Below, piece by piece: positions 17,567 through 28,573 of a stretch of DNA of 64,000 bases. Below the pieces are notes generated by a model. It saw only the letters and a program-made list of their open reading frames with translations. It ran no database searches and was not told where the DNA came from. Source of the stretch: Marinobacterium rhizophilum DSM 18822 (GTDB taxonomy: Bacteria > Pseudomonadota > Gammaproteobacteria > Pseudomonadales > Balneatricaceae). Both the position numbers and the translations under genes were made by a program. The DNA lies in assembly GCF_000378045.1 (NCBI RefSeq), contig NZ_KB899096.1:1-64000 (forward strand), in the 5' to 3' direction. Numbering within the stretch: position 1 is the first letter of the stretch; each line of letters opens with the position of its first letter.

Positions 17567-20500
17567 TTAATCTTCCAGGGCCATTTCGCCAAGGGTGACG
17601 TAATCGGTCTTGCCGGTCCCCAGTACCGGCAGTTTGCTGACAACACGAATTGCCTTTGGCACCATCAGCTCGGTACCGCCCTGGGCGCGGATATGCTCTC
17701 TGAGGGACCTGCGATCAGCATCTGCCTGGTCGGTAAACAGTACCAGCTGCTCACCTTTTTTCGGATCGGGAATCGCGACAACGGCGCTGGCATGATCCGG
17801 CCACAGGTGGCTTATCATGCTTTCTACCTGTGTCAGTGAGACCATTTCGGCGGCGATTTTGGCAAATCGTTTCGCCCTGCCCAAGATTACAACATAGCCG
17901 TTGGCATCAATGTCGACGATATCGCCAGTGTCATACCAGCCGTCGGCGGGGGGCTGCAACTCTCCAGGCTTATCGTGCTTGTAATACCCCAGCATGACAT
18001 TGGGCCCCTTGACCCACAGGCGGCCACCGCGATCCACGCCCGGCACCGGCTCGAGTCTGGCTTGCAGGCCCGGCAGCAGGCGGCCCACTGTCCCGACCTT
18101 GTTGTGCATGGGGGTGTTGACGGCAATGACCGGGGCGGTTTCCGTTGCGCCATACCCTTCGAGAATGCCCTTCATGAAGCGTTCCATGTACAGGGCACGG
18201 GTCTCGGCTTTGACTTTCTCGGCGCCGGCGATGATGTAACGCACGCTGTAGAAGTCGTACGGGTTGGCTTTTTTAGCATAATTCGACAGAAAGGTGTCTG
18301 TGCCGAACACCACGGTAGCATTGGTTTCATAAATCAGTTCCGGCACGATCTTGTAATGCAGCGGGCTGGGGTACAGAAAGGTCTTGAGGCCAGACAGCAA
18401 CGGTAACAGCGTGCCTCCGGTCAGGCCAAAACTGTGGAACATGGGCATTGCATTGAAAATGATGTCCTGTGTGTTGAAGCTCACCCTGGCCCCGATCTGG
18501 GCCAGGTTGGCCAGCAGGTTGCGATGACTCAGCACCACGCCTTTCGGGGTGCCCTCGGAACCGGAGGTAAACAGCACCACGGCCGGCGCATTCGGGTCTG
18601 ATTCACATTGTGCCCGCGGACGCAGACGACAAAGCAAACCGCTGACCTTGTCCCAGAGCGTCAGGCCGGCCTTCACATCTTCCAGGTAACGGATTTCCAC
18701 CTGCGCGGACAGCGCATCGATGACGGCGCCCAGGTTGCCCAGCGCCACGAAACGACGCGAGGTCAGCACGGTGCGCACCTGAGCGGTTTCGCATGCCTTC
18801 ACCAGGCTGCCCGGCCCCATGGTGAAATTCAGCATGGCGGGTACACGCCCAAAGGCCTGGAGCGCGAAGAACGTGACCACCGACGCGACTGAGTTCGGCA
18901 GCAGCACGCCCACCGGTTCACCCGCTTGGGTGCTCTGGCTGAGGTATCGGCCCAGCACGAAGCTGCCTTTGAGTGCATCCCGGTAGGGCATGGGTTTGGC
19001 CATTATCTGCGGATCTTCCAGCACAGGGTGTTTTGGGCCATACACCGCCTGGGCGTCGAGCAGCGCATTGAACAGGGTGTTGTCCAGGTTGTTGCTGGTA
19101 GCGAACATCATGTTGGACATCAGATCGTAGAGCTTTTGGCTGGCCACCTTGCGACGCTCACGGCCACGAATATGCGCGGGCACCTCCAGGGTGACGGGTT
19201 TCAGCACCGTAATGGTTATCTTGGGAAACCACTTCAGCGGCATTTTGCCCTTTAGCCGCGAGAGCTTTGAGAACTGGACACCGTCCAGGCGCACCGGAAC
19301 GACCTTGACCCGCAACTTGTCGGCAATTAAGGCGGGGCCATCGTAGATTTTCATCAGGGATCCCGTCACTGTCAGGCGGCCCTCCGGGAAAATCATCAGG
19401 TGATTGCCGTTCTCCACCGCCTTGATCATGGTCTTGATGGCATAAGGGCTGGTGGGGTCAACCGGAATCATGTTGGCAAATTTTTGTGACAGCGCGCCCC
19501 ACCATTTACTGAAGATAAAAGTGTTGATCGGAAACAGGGCGTCCTGCGGGCCAAAAGCGGTCATCAGCGGACCATCGAGCCAACTGACATGATTCGCCAC
19601 GATCACGGCGCGATCGCCCGCTTTGCTGAAGTTTTCGGCGCCGTGCACTTCGACCTTGAACAGGGTTTTGAAGATAATGATGGCCAGGCTGCGAAACAAC
19701 TGCCGCGGCAGTAGACCGCAGATATAGATCGCCACGATAACCGAGGCGCCGGCCACCAGCAGGAAGGCATCCTGGATCGCACCGCCCAGGGCGAATACGG
19801 CCATCAGTACCAGGGATGATGCCACCATGAACAGTGCATTGAGGATATTGTTCGCCGCGATCATGCGGGCGCGCTCATGCTCGGCACTGCGCGCCTGAAT
19901 CAGGGCATACAGCGGCACGATATAGAGTCCTCCGGCAATGGCCAGCAGGATCAGGTCGATCAAGATACGGGCCCCCTGAACGCTGCCGGCAAAGGCGCCG
20001 ATGGACATGACCGGGGCACCCTGCGGCGCACCGTTGAAAGCGTTGGAGGCAAAATAGAGGTCGATACAGAACAGCGCCATGAAGATGGCAGACAGCGGTA
20101 CCAGGTTGGCGCTGATCTTTCCCTTCAGCAGTCGGGCACAGAGCCAGGAACCCAGCCCGATGCCGACCGAAAACAGCGTCATGAACAGGGTGACCAGTTT
20201 CTCGTCGCCGCCGACCAGTTCTTTTGAGTAGGCGGGAAACTGCGACAGAAAGGTCGCGCCGACGAACCAGAACCAGGATATGCCGATCACGCCCAGAAAC
20301 ACCGTTCGGTTCGCCCGCAAAGCCCGCATGATCTGCAGGGTTTCAGTGGCGATATTGAGGTTCACGGCAAGGTCTGGAGCCCTGACATGGGTGTTGGGGA
20401 TCGCAAGGCTTGCCAGCAAGCCCGCCAGGGCGACAGCCAGCAGCCCGACGCTGACCCACTGCGGGCCGTTTTGCGTCATCACCAGCAGGCCGCCGGCAAT

Positions 20501-20971
20501 GGTGCCCAGCAGGATAGAGAGGAAGGTGCCGCCTTCAATCCATGCATTGCCAGCCACCAGCTCCGATTCGAGCAGCTGTTCCGGCAGGATGGCGTATTTT
20601 AACGGCCCGAAAAAGGCGGACTGGGTTCCCATCAGGAACAAGGTCCCCAGCATAAGGTTGATCGACTCCAGGTTCAGCGCGGCGGCCCCAATGGCCATGA
20701 TGATGACTTCCAGGCCTTTGAGCCCCTTGATCAGGGTGGCCTTCTCATAGCGGTCGGCGAGTTGTCCGGCCAGCGCGGAGAACAGGAAAAATGGCAGGAT
20801 AAACAGGCCAGCACCCAGTGGCATCAGCATCTTGGCATCGAGCGATGTCTGATCCGCTAACGCAAACAGGATGAAAATCAGTAACGCATTCTTGAAAAAG
20901 TTATCGTTGAATGCGCCCAGGAACTGGGTCACAAACAGGGGTAAGAATCGCTGGGTCCTGAGTAGAGTCAC
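17567..20971 (-). CDS. LplT-PlsC-Aas trifunctional phospholipid acylation protein
   Basis: 1134-residue fusion of three modules. Residues about 1-410 are an MFS-type lysophospholipid flippase (LplT-like). Residues about 430-640 are an acyltransferase with NHVSWLD (the NHX4D motif) and FPEGRLT. Residues about 660-1134 are an AMP-forming ligase with LFTSGSEGTPKGVVLSHRN and GYGATETAP. The set flips lysophospholipids inward and re-acylates them with acyl-ACP, repairing the inner membrane. Translation begins at a GTG (20971) preceded by AAGGAG at seven bases. Full-length compared with known fusions. Confidence 0.93.
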   Translation of the reverse strand: MTLLRTQRFLPLFVTQFLGAFNDNFFKNALLIFILFALADQTSLDAKMLMPLGAGLFILPFFLFSALAGQLADRYEKATLIKGLKGLEVIIMAIGAAALNLESINLMLGTLFLMGTQSAFFGPLKYAILPEQLLESELVAGNAWIEGGTFLSILLGTIAGGLLVMTQNGPQWVSVGLLAVALAGLLASLAIPNTHVRAPDLAVNLNIATETLQIMRALRANRTVFLGVIGISWFWFVGATFLSQFPAYSKELVGGDEKLVTLFMTLFSVGIGLGSWLCARLLKGKISANLVPLSAIFMALFCIDLYFASNAFNGAPQGAPVMSIGAFAGSVQGARILIDLILLAIAGGLYIVPLYALIQARSAEHERARMIAANNILNALFMVASSLVLMAVFALGGAIQDAFLLVAGASVIVAIYICGLLPRQLFRSLAIIIFKTLFKVEVHGAENFSKAGDRAVIVANHVSWLDGPLMTAFGPQDALFPINTFIFSKWWGALSQKFANMIPVDPTSPYAIKTMIKAVENGNHLMIFPEGRLTVTGSLMKIYDGPALIADKLRVKVVPVRLDGVQFSKLSRLKGKMPLKWFPKITITVLKPVTLEVPAHIRGRERRKVASQKLYDLMSNMMFATSNNLDNTLFNALLDAQAVYGPKHPVLEDPQIMAKPMPYRDALKGSFVLGRYLSQSTQAGEPVGVLLPNSVASVVTFFALQAFGRVPAMLNFTMGPGSLVKACETAQVRTVLTSRRFVALGNLGAVIDALSAQVEIRYLEDVKAGLTLWDKVSGLLCRLRPRAQCESDPNAPAVVLFTSGSEGTPKGVVLSHRNLLANLAQIGARVSFNTQDIIFNAMPMFHSFGLTGGTLLPLLSGLKTFLYPSPLHYKIVPELIYETNATVVFGTDTFLSNYAKKANPYDFYSVRYIIAGAEKVKAETRALYMERFMKGILEGYGATETAPVIAVNTPMHNKVGTVGRLLPGLQARLEPVPGVDRGGRLWVKGPNVMLGYYKHDKPGELQPPADGWYDTGDIVDIDANGYVVILGRAKRFAKIAAEMVSLTQVESMISHLWPDHASAVVAIPDPKKGEQLVLFTDQADADRRSLREHIRAQGGTELMVPKAIRVVSKLPVLGTGKTDYVTLGEMALED

Positions 20972-21104
20972 TGTTTGCTCCTTGCAGGCTATATCCCCGG
21001 GCCTTCACCTCTCTGGATCTCAGTCATGTCCGCGCATGCAGCACGCGCAGGGCAGTGCGGGCCCGGCCTGCGCGGTTATCCGTCGAGTGGTACGCTGCGG
21101 CACG

Positions 21105-21866
21105 TCAGATTGAGCCTGCTTCCACCATGTAGTTATTGGCGGTACACATGGCGGCATCATCGGATGCCAGGAAAACCACCATGCGTGCCACATACACGGG
21201 CTCGATCAGATCGGGCAGGCATTGCCGCTCGCGGTGGCGTTCCAGCGCCTCGGGGGAGGTCCAAAGCGTCTTCTGCCGTTCGGTCATAATCCAGCCCGGT
21301 ACCACCGTATTTACACGAATACGGTGCGGGCCCAGATCCCGGGCCATGGTACGGGTCAAGCCATGCACCGCGGCCTTGGCGGTAGCATAGGCAGGGAAGC
21401 CACCGCCGGCCTCCCACCATGAATTCGATCCCATATTGATGATCGATCCACCGCCTGAATCGATCATTCCCTGAGCCAGTGCCTGTATGGCAAAAAACTG
21501 ATGCCGCAGGTTGGTGGCCATGCGTTCATCGAAATATTCCGGTGTTACATCCTGCCAGTTGTGACGGTCGTCACGCGCGGCGCTATTGACCAGCACCGTT
21601 GCGGTGCCCAATTTTGCCTGCAGTGCCTTAAAGGCCGCTTTGAGTGCAGCGATGTCGCGCAGGTCGCAGATTTCAAATGCCACCTTGTCACTGCCAAGTT
21701 CACTCACAAGTGCCGTGCTGGCGTTGCTATCAAGATCGACAAAGCCCACGTGGGCATTTTGAGCTGCAAAGGCGCGTACAATCTCTGCACCTATACCGGA
21801 GGCGCCGCCCGTGACGAATACGGTTTTGCCCGCAAGACTTGGGTAGGTTGCAAATGCTGCCATCAT
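21105..21866 (-). CDS. SDR-family oxidoreductase
   Basis: 253-residue short-chain dehydrogenase. The N-terminal cofactor motif TGGASGIG is followed by NSAARDD in place of the usual NNAG, the catalytic Ser region INMGSNSWWEAGGG, and YATAKAA with the Tyr-x-x-x-Lys pair. PGWIMTERQ near the end is typical. Substrate unknown; the sequence resembles sugar/polyol dehydrogenases. Although the frame extends to 22070, the start at 21866 (or the adjacent 21863) is chosen because GGAG lies upstream and the N-terminus then fits the family. Confidence 0.9.
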   Translation of the reverse strand: MMAAFATYPSLAGKTVFVTGGASGIGAEIVRAFAAQNAHVGFVDLDSNASTALVSELGSDKVAFEICDLRDIAALKAAFKALQAKLGTATVLVNSAARDDRHNWQDVTPEYFDERMATNLRHQFFAIQALAQGMIDSGGGSIINMGSNSWWEAGGGFPAYATAKAAVHGLTRTMARDLGPHRIRVNTVVPGWIMTERQKTLWTSPEALERHRERQCLPDLIEPVYVARMVVFLASDDAAMCTANNYMVEAGSI

Positions 21867-22124
21867 GTTTAAATGTCTCCGCACGACCGTGGTTGCCGCA
21901 ATCGGCATGAAAGTTGATTGCAGGCGCTTGAGTTGGAGTACAGGATAGCAGCGGCAGACGACGTGCCGAGTATACAGAGAGGGAATAGCAGGAAAATATT
22001 GCAGTGGCCGGCGACTTTTCGGGTCGAAAGCACTCGGCGCTCTGGCCCGTAACCAGGTGAGTGTGATCACGGGCGCCGTTTCAGCAGCGGTGCTGGGCGA
22101 AGTGACGGGGCCCAGCGACGACTA

Positions 22125-22370
22125 TCAGCCGCGGTGGGCCCTGAGCATTGCGTAGAGCTCGTCTTTGAGGTGCAGGCGCTTAAGCTTGTATTCCTCTTCT
22201 ACCTGCGTCATCACAGGTTCTATCTCAGCTTCCATGCGCGCCACCTGTCGTGTGGTTTCATGATACTCGTCGAACAAACGCTGGAAGTGGGCATCCTTCA
22301 TTTTCAGCTCGTGGATGGCTTCGCGGAATTCCGGCAGTTCGTGGACCAGGTCGTGATGTTCGATTGTCAT
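22125..22370 (-). CDS. DUF465 (YdcH-like) protein
   Basis: 81-residue, almost wholly helical and probably coiled-coil protein of the YdcH/DUF465 family. It has the HELKMKDAHFQRLFDEYHE segment and a C-terminal EEYKLKRLHLKDELYAML. The family is widespread and uncharacterised. It is followed by the TrkA gene region in the opposite sense of reading order: it lies downstream of trkH-trkA on the same strand with a 104-base gap, so it may have its own promoter. Confidence 0.9.
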   Translation of the reverse strand: MTIEHHDLVHELPEFREAIHELKMKDAHFQRLFDEYHETTRQVARMEAEIEPVMTQVEEEYKLKRLHLKDELYAMLRAHRG

Positions 22371-22474
22371 GCTAATGCTCCTGTTGCAGTGACGTCCGAA
22401 GGAGGCCCACTATCGTTCAGCAACAGGTGGCGCGCATTGATCCCCGTCAAGCAACGGGCCGAATTCTGGCGAAT

Positions 22475-23158
22475 TCAGGTATCGGGACTCTCGTTGCTGG
22501 CCCAGTGCTCGGGTGCATGCTTCCAGCGCCGCTTGAGTTCCGGCAACCGTGACACCCGTGTGATCAGGATCACCTCGTCGTCCGCTTCCAGGTGGTCGGT
22601 TTCCTCGGGCAAGACCAGCTGATCGTTGCGGTACAGGCAAATAATGCGTACGCCCTTGGGCAGGTCGAATTCCTTCAGCGGCGAAGCGGTCTTTTCATCC
22701 ACGATAAACGAGAATACTTCGGCGTCCTTGTGGATGGTCGAGGACAGCTCCAGGCTTTTTTCTCCGCGGATCATATTCACCAGGTGGCGGGCCATTGCGC
22801 GGTTGGGCGCAATGGCATCGTCGAGCCCAAGCTCCGTGCAGATGCGCTCGAATTCGACGCCGGCCACCAGCAGGATGACGCGCTTATACTTCAATGAACG
22901 GGCCAGCAGTGCCACGATTGTATTGGTCTGCTCGTTGGCCAGCAGCGAGAACAGCGCGTCGGTGTTCTCAGGTTCCGCTTCATTCAGCACTTCAGGCGAG
23001 CTGCCATCGCCATGCAGGAATCCGCAGTCGAGCTGTTCGGACAGCTGTTCGATGCGCTCTTTGTCACGCTCGATCAAGACCACCTCGAAGCCTTCGTCCA
23101 GCAGCAGCCGGGCCGTGGAGACTGTCAAAGCGTTGGTGCCGATCAATACGAATCTCAT
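22475..23158 (-). CDS. TrkA/KtrA-type potassium uptake regulatory subunit
   Basis: 227-residue cytoplasmic RCK protein. It has an N-terminal nucleotide-binding TrkA_N domain (1-130) and a C-terminal TrkA_C domain (about 140-215). It gates the TrkH channel encoded immediately upstream; the genes overlap by four bases. The first loop reads IGTNALTVS instead of the usual GxGxxG, while the acidic end of strand 2 (VVLIERDKERIEQL) is kept. Nucleotide binding may therefore differ from classic TrkA, although a related subfamily with a similar loop may exist. Confidence 0.9.
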   Translation of the reverse strand: MRFVLIGTNALTVSTARLLLDEGFEVVLIERDKERIEQLSEQLDCGFLHGDGSSPEVLNEAEPENTDALFSLLANEQTNTIVALLARSLKYKRVILLVAGVEFERICTELGLDDAIAPNRAMARHLVNMIRGEKSLELSSTIHKDAEVFSFIVDEKTASPLKEFDLPKGVRIICLYRNDQLVLPEETDHLEADDEVILITRVSRLPELKRRWKHAPEHWASNESPDT

Positions 23159-24618
23159 GAGTGACTGCGCCTCCTGCCAAACCAGCTGGGGGGATAGAGC
23201 AGCACCAGCAGGGCGATGATTTCCAGCCGGCCCAGCAACATGTCAGCTCCCAGTACCAGTTTAAGTGTCGAGGACAGGTCCGGCTGGGTAATGCCGCTGG
23301 ACAGGCCGACCGTGCCCATGGCCGACACGACCTCGAACAACGAACCCAGTGGATCCTGGCCATCGGCCAGCAATAGCAGCCACGAAAGCAGAGTGACCAG
23401 GCCCCACAGGCCGCTCAGGACTAGAACACCCGCTATTTCGTCGGTGTCCAGCCGGGTTTTGCCCAGTTTTGGCAGCAGCACGGCCCGCGGTGATGCGGCT
23501 GTGCGTTGCAAGGTCAGCTGAATCAGCTTCAACAGGATGAGCAGCCGAATAATCTTTATGCCACCGGCGGTCGACCCGGTGCAGCCGCCAATCAGCATCG
23601 AAAAGATGAGTATCAACTGGGCGCTGGGCGCGATGCTGGCAACATCAACACTGCTAAAGCCTGCCGTAGACTGTGCTGAAACCGCCAGCATGGCGGCGTG
23701 GCGTAACCCGTTGGCCCAGTTCAGCTGATGCCAGCCTGCCAGACAGGGGCTCAGTAGCAGCGTAGTCAAACCCGTAAGCAGCAGCAATGCATGCACTTCC
23801 GTGTCATGCAGCAGCCTGCCAGGCTGTTGGCGAAAGGCGATGAAATACAATGGCAGTGTAATGGCACCTGCGAGCGACAGCAGCGTTAGCATCGTTTGAG
23901 CGCCCGGCGGCACGCTCGCCAGACTGTCATTGAAGCCGGAAAAGCCGCCCGTAGATACGGCGGCCAGTGTATGGATCAAGGCGAGAAATGCATCCTGCTG
24001 GAACGGCCAGAGCAGCAGGAAGCCAATGACCGTCAGGGCCAGGTAAACCTGCAGAATCTGACGCGCATAGGTTCGCGCCGTTGTCGCCTGTCCTTCCTCA
24101 CCGGCGGATTCCAGCAGTTTCTTGCTGGTCGTCTTGTGCCCCATAAACAGTGCCACCGCGAGAACGGCGATACCCAGCCCGCCATACCACTGCATCCAGG
24201 CGCGTGCGAACAGAAAGATCGCCGGCTGCTGTTCGATGGCCGGCAGGGTGCTCAGGCCCGTGGTGGTCACGCCGGAAACAGCCTCGAACCAGGCATCAAT
24301 CCAGGACAGCCCGCTGGCCATGAGTGGATAGGTCATCAGCAGCGGGGTGATAAGAAAAACCAGCGCCGTGACGCACAGTGCCTCGTTACGCTGTATCTGT
24401 TGCGGCTCGGGCAGGCGCGAAAGCGGCAAACTCACCAGTGCCAGCACACCGATCACGGTTACATAACGCAACGCCACGTCCGCCTCATCAAGCAGCAGCG
24501 CGACCAAGGCCGGCACCGCGGTGATCAAGGCCAGCAATAAGAGCAGCTGTGACACGTACTTGAGAACCACGCCAGGGCGTACGGCGCGCATCAGGGATTG
24601 GGCAGATGAATCTTGCAT
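23155..24618 (-). CDS. TrkH-family potassium channel subunit
   Basis: 487-residue membrane protein of the TrkH/KtrB family with about ten or more hydrophobic segments. Pore-loop segments are visible, including SGVTTTGLSTL, AVSTGGFSG, TAGFSSVDV and SAMGTVGLSSG, the four selectivity-filter regions expected for this superfamily. It forms the K+ pathway with the TrkA-like subunit downstream. A 216-base gap separates it from the divergent acetyl-CoA-synthetase-like gene. Confidence 0.93.
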   Translation of the reverse strand: MQDSSAQSLMRAVRPGVVLKYVSQLLLLLALITAVPALVALLLDEADVALRYVTVIGVLALVSLPLSRLPEPQQIQRNEALCVTALVFLITPLLMTYPLMASGLSWIDAWFEAVSGVTTTGLSTLPAIEQQPAIFLFARAWMQWYGGLGIAVLAVALFMGHKTTSKKLLESAGEEGQATTARTYARQILQVYLALTVIGFLLLWPFQQDAFLALIHTLAAVSTGGFSGFNDSLASVPPGAQTMLTLLSLAGAITLPLYFIAFRQQPGRLLHDTEVHALLLLTGLTTLLLSPCLAGWHQLNWANGLRHAAMLAVSAQSTAGFSSVDVASIAPSAQLILIFSMLIGGCTGSTAGGIKIIRLLILLKLIQLTLQRTAASPRAVLLPKLGKTRLDTDEIAGVLVLSGLWGLVTLLSWLLLLADGQDPLGSLFEVVSAMGTVGLSSGITQPDLSSTLKLVLGADMLLGRLEIIALLVLLYPPSWFGRRRSHS

Positions 24619-24834
24619 ACTGGACAGTCACTCGGTTCTTTCACAGATGACAGCTGACGAGCAAGGCATCGATGTGGCTAAAGCATAGTCGCTTGATCAT
24701 CACAGACAGCGCCGGCGTTTTTTCACAGCGGGGCTCAATAGCCCTGCCTTTTCTATGGTCTATGCTGGCATACAGTAGTCTTTTCTTTTCCAGTGCCTAT
24801 ATACCTGTCAGTTTTGGCCCCGGGGGTTGCAACA

Positions 24835-26592
24835 ATGTCATTTGACGCCATCCGCAAAGACCCTGCCGATTTCGCCATGCCACCGAATCTTGACGACTAT
24901 GAACGTTGTACCGCTGATTTTGACTGGGAGTCGGCAAGCCGCTGTCTGGACGGGCTGCCCGGGGGTGGGCTGAATATCGCCTATGAAGCGGTTGATCGTC
25001 ATGTGCACCACGGCAAGGGCGACAAGGTTGCCTTGCGCTGGCTCAGCAAAACCGATGAATGCCGGGACTGCACCTATGTCCAGCTCATGGAAGCCAGTAA
25101 CCGTTTCGCCAATGTCCTGGCCCGTCTTGGGGTAAGCAAGGGCGACAGGGTATTCACGCTGTGCGGCCGACAGCCACAGCTCTACATTGCCGCGATGGGA
25201 ACGCTGAAAGCCGGCGCTGTATTCGCGCCGCTGTTTGCCGCGTTCGGGCCTGAGCCGGTGCGCTCGCGCATGGAAATTGGCGAGGCACGGGTATTGCTGA
25301 CCACCGCATCGCTGTATCGCAAAAAGGTCGCGCCATGGCGGCATGAACTGCCCAGTTTGCAACAGGTTCTGCTGATTGATGACGGCGACCCTGCGCCGGG
25401 CTGTCTCAGCCTCGCGGCTCTTATGGCACAGGCCAGTACAGAGTTCGCGATCCTGCCCACCCAGGCGGAAGACATGGCGCTGCTGCATTTTACCAGCGGC
25501 ACTACGGGCAAGCCCAAAGGCGCCATCCATGTGCACCAGGCCGTGCTGTTCCATACGCTGAGCGGATTGTATGCGCTGGACCTGCATCCGCAGGATACCT
25601 ACTGGTGTACCGCGGATCCTGGCTGGGTAACGGGTACCTCCTACGGCATCATCGCGCCCCTGAGCCTGGGCGTGACAATGGTCGTGGACGAAGCCGAATT
25701 TGATGCCCAGCGCTGGTACAGCATACTGGAGTCGCAGCGCATCAGTGTCTGGTACACGGCGCCAACGGCCATTCGCATGCTGATGAAAGCGGGGGCCGAA
25801 CTGGCGCAGTCGAGGGATCTCTCCACGCTGCGCTTTCTGGCCAGTGTCGGCGAACCACTGAATCCGGAAGCGGTGGTCTGGGGGCAGGCTGCCTTTGGCA
25901 AGCCCTTTCATGACAACTGGTGGCAAACAGAAACGGGCGGCATCATGATCGCCAACTTTGCCGCCCAGACGGTGCTGCCCGGCTCCATGGGGCGTCCGCT
26001 GCCAGGCATCACGGCGGCGATCGTCAAGCGGCAGGAAGACGGTCACGTCACGTCCACCAGCGCCGCGGGGGAAGTAGGTGAACTCGCCCTGAGGTCAGGC
26101 TGGCCCTCGATGTTTCGCGGCTACCTGCACGAACAGGCCCGCTATGAAAAGTGCTTTGCCGATGGCTGGTACCTGAGTGGTGATCTCGCCAGTTGCGATG
26201 CACAGGGGTACTTCTGGTTTGTCGGGCGCGCTGACGATGTTATCAAGTCGGCCGGTCATCTGATCGGGCCCTTTGAGGTGGAAAGCGCCTTGCTGGAACA
26301 TCCCGCGGTGGCCGAGGCTGGCGTCATCGGAATACCGGACCCCATGTCCGGTGAAGTCGTCAAAGCCTTTGTTGCCCTTAAGCCCGGGCACGACCCCAAT
26401 GAAAGCTTGCGTCGGGAGATTCTCGGCCATGCCCGCAAGCGGCTCGGCGCAGTGGTATCACCAAAGGAAATCGTTTTTCGTGAAAACCTGCCCAAGACCC
26501 GCAGCGGCAAGATCATGCGTCGCCTGCTCAAGGCCCGTGAACTGGGCCTGCCTGAAGGGGATATATCCACCCTTGAGAGTGATGAACGATGA
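24835..26592 (+). CDS. Acetyl-CoA synthetase-like AMP-forming ligase (AcsA type)
   Basis: 585-residue adenylate-forming enzyme. Core motifs are [17 protein letters not shown] (P-loop), WWQTETGG, and [20 protein letters not shown], with the C-terminal lysine in [11 protein letters not shown]. It is the short AcsA form rather than the 650-residue Acs. The start at 24835 follows a G-rich stretch; an upstream in-frame ATG at 24793 adds 14 unlikely residues. It heads a tightly packed operon with a 2-oxoacid dehydrogenase and an acyl carrier protein, overlapping the next gene by four bases. The acid it activates may not be acetate. Confidence 0.88.
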   Translation: MSFDAIRKDPADFAMPPNLDDYERCTADFDWESASRCLDGLPGGGLNIAYEAVDRHVHHGKGDKVALRWLSKTDECRDCTYVQLMEASNRFANVLARLGVSKGDRVFTLCGRQPQLYIAAMGTLKAGAVFAPLFAAFGPEPVRSRMEIGEARVLLTTASLYRKKVAPWRHELPSLQQVLLIDDGDPAPGCLSLAALMAQASTEFAILPTQAEDMALLHFTSGTTGKPKGAIHVHQAVLFHTLSGLYALDLHPQDTYWCTADPGWVTGTSYGIIAPLSLGVTMVVDEAEFDAQRWYSILESQRISVWYTAPTAIRMLMKAGAELAQSRDLSTLRFLASVGEPLNPEAVVWGQAAFGKPFHDNWWQTETGGIMIANFAAQTVLPGSMGRPLPGITAAIVKRQEDGHVTSTSAAGEVGELALRSGWPSMFRGYLHEQARYEKCFADGWYLSGDLASCDAQGYFWFVGRADDVIKSAGHLIGPFEVESALLEHPAVAEAGVIGIPDPMSGEVVKAFVALKPGHDPNESLRREILGHARKRLGAVVSPKEIVFRENLPKTRSGKIMRRLLKARELGLPEGDISTLESDER

Positions 26593-27587
26593 ATACTGCC
26601 GCCAGCGACAAACCCCACATCAATCGTGATCACCTGCTGCCGATGCTGGCGGACATGATCCGTATCCGCCGCTTTGAAGAGAAATGTGCCGAACTTTACA
26701 CCCAGGAGAAGATCCGTGGGTTTCTGCACCTTTACATCGGCGAGGAGGCCGTGGCGGTTGGCATCGCCCGTGGGCTTGCACCAGAGGATGCGGTTATCGC
26801 TACCTACCGCGAACACGGTCACGCCCTGGCCAGGGGCATATCCATGGCCAGTGTCATGGCCGAGATGTATGGCAAGGTCACAGGCTGCAGTCGCGGCCGC
26901 GGCGGCTCCATGCACCTGTTTGACGAAAAGCACCGTTTTTTTGGTGGCAACGCGATCGTGGCAGGTGGCCTGCCAATGGCGGTGGGGCTGGCACTGGCTG
27001 ACAAAATGCGCGGCCTTGCGCGGGTCACCACCTGTTTTTTCGGCGAAGGGGCCGTGGCCGAGGGTGAATTTCATGAAAGCATGAATCTGGCGGCGCTGTG
27101 GCAGCTGCCGGTGCTGTTTGTCTGCGAAAACAACCTCTACGCCATGGGCACGGCGCTGGAGATTTCCGAATCCGAGCAGCATATCTATCTCAAGGCGCGC
27201 AGCTACGGTATCGATGCGCATGCGGTCGATGGCATGAATGTGGTGGATGTGGAGGCCGCGGCGAGAACGGCCTGCAGCGCCATTCGTGAGGGCCAGGGAC
27301 CGAAATTCCTGGAGTGCAAGACCTACCGTTTTCGCGGCCACTCGATGTTTGATACCCAGCTCTACCGAGATAAGGAAGAAATCGAGCGCTGGCAGAAACA
27401 CGGCCCCATTGTCCTGCTGCAGGAATGGATGCAGGCCAACCACATGTTGCTGGAGAACGATGTGGCCGCCATTGAGCACCGCGTGGCGGCAGAGGTTGCC
27501 GAGGCCGTCGATTTTGCCGAATCGTCTGCGCTTGAGTCTGAAACAGAACTCGACACGGATGTGTACACCCCGAGGAGGTCGCAATGA
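26589..27587 (+). CDS. 2-oxoacid/acetoin dehydrogenase E1 alpha
   Basis: 332-residue thiamine-diphosphate-dependent E1 alpha subunit. The ThDP/Mg2+ motif is visible as [21 protein letters not shown]...ENNLYAMG, and the phosphorylation-loop-like region [12 protein letters not shown] is present. The sequence resembles AcoA and bacterial PDH E1 alpha proteins. It overlaps both neighbours by four bases (ATGA). With E1 beta it decarboxylates a 2-oxoacid or cleaves acetoin and passes the acyl group to lipoyl-E2. Confidence 0.92.
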   Translation: MNTAASDKPHINRDHLLPMLADMIRIRRFEEKCAELYTQEKIRGFLHLYIGEEAVAVGIARGLAPEDAVIATYREHGHALARGISMASVMAEMYGKVTGCSRGRGGSMHLFDEKHRFFGGNAIVAGGLPMAVGLALADKMRGLARVTTCFFGEGAVAEGEFHESMNLAALWQLPVLFVCENNLYAMGTALEISESEQHIYLKARSYGIDAHAVDGMNVVDVEAAARTACSAIREGQGPKFLECKTYRFRGHSMFDTQLYRDKEEIERWQKHGPIVLLQEWMQANHMLLENDVAAIEHRVAAEVAEAVDFAESSALESETELDTDVYTPRRSQ

Positions 27588-28573
27588 CCCAGGGTACAGA
27601 GATAACCTATCGTGAAGCGGTACGCGAGTCGATCCGTGAAGCCCTGCTGGGGGATGAGCGCGTTTTCCTGCTGGGGGAGGATGTCGGCCGCTATGGCGGC
27701 TGTTATGCAGTAACGAAGGGACTGTTACAGGAGTTTGGCCCGGAACGCATTCGCGACACACCGTTGTCGGAATCGGGCTTCATGGGGGCCGGTGTGGGCG
27801 CCGCGCTCGGCGGGATGAGGCCCATTGTCGAGATCATGACGGTGAATTTCAGCCTGCTTGCCCTGGATCAGATCGTCAACAACGCGGCGACGATCCGTCA
27901 CATGTCCGGCGGACAGTTCAGCGTTCCGCTGGTCATACGCATGGCGACCGGTGCCGGGCGGCAGCTGGCCGCGCAGCACTCCCACAGTTTCGAATGCTGG
28001 TATGCCCATGTGCCGGGGCTGAAAGTGCTGGTGCCCGGTACAATCGAGGATGCCCGTTTCATGCTGGGCATGGCGCTGCTGGACCCGGATCCTGTCATCA
28101 TCTTCGAACATGTAATGCTCTACAACGAGACCGGCATTCTGCCGAACGAAGCGCAGCCCGTACCGATGGAGCAGGCGGTAGTAAGACGCCCCGGCAAGGA
28201 TGTTTCGCTGATCACCTACGGTGGCAGCCTTGGCAAGGTACTGAGTGCGGCTTCGCAACTGGCCGGCGAGGGGATCGAGGCCGAAGTGCTGGATCTGCGC
28301 TGCCTGCGTCCGCTGGATACTGCTGCCATCGTGCAAACCGTTGCCAGAACCCACCGCGCCGTTGTGGTGGATGAGGGCTGGCGGACCGGCAGCCTGGCCG
28401 GCGAGATCAGTGCCATCATCATGGAGCAGGCGTTCTGGCAACTGGATGCGCCGGTGGCGCGGGTCTGCAGCAAGGAGGTGCCGATTCCGTATCCCCATCA
28501 TCTTGAGCAGGCAGCGTTGCCACAGATACCGCAAATTCTTGCCACCGTGCGGCAAGTGCTGGAGCACGCATGA
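27584..28573 (+). CDS. 2-oxoacid/acetoin dehydrogenase E1 beta
   Basis: 329-residue E1 beta (transketolase central and C-terminal domains). Family marks are [33 protein letters not shown], and [12 protein letters not shown]. It completes the alpha2beta2 E1 with the preceding gene. Overlaps of four bases on both sides show translational coupling. It resembles AcoB and PdhB equally, so substrate (pyruvate, acetoin or another oxoacid) is not decided. Confidence 0.92.
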   Translation: MTQGTEITYREAVRESIREALLGDERVFLLGEDVGRYGGCYAVTKGLLQEFGPERIRDTPLSESGFMGAGVGAALGGMRPIVEIMTVNFSLLALDQIVNNAATIRHMSGGQFSVPLVIRMATGAGRQLAAQHSHSFECWYAHVPGLKVLVPGTIEDARFMLGMALLDPDPVIIFEHVMLYNETGILPNEAQPVPMEQAVVRRPGKDVSLITYGGSLGKVLSAASQLAGEGIEAEVLDLRCLRPLDTAAIVQTVARTHRAVVVDEGWRTGSLAGEISAIIMEQAFWQLDAPVARVCSKEVPIPYPHHLEQAALPQIPQILATVRQVLEHA

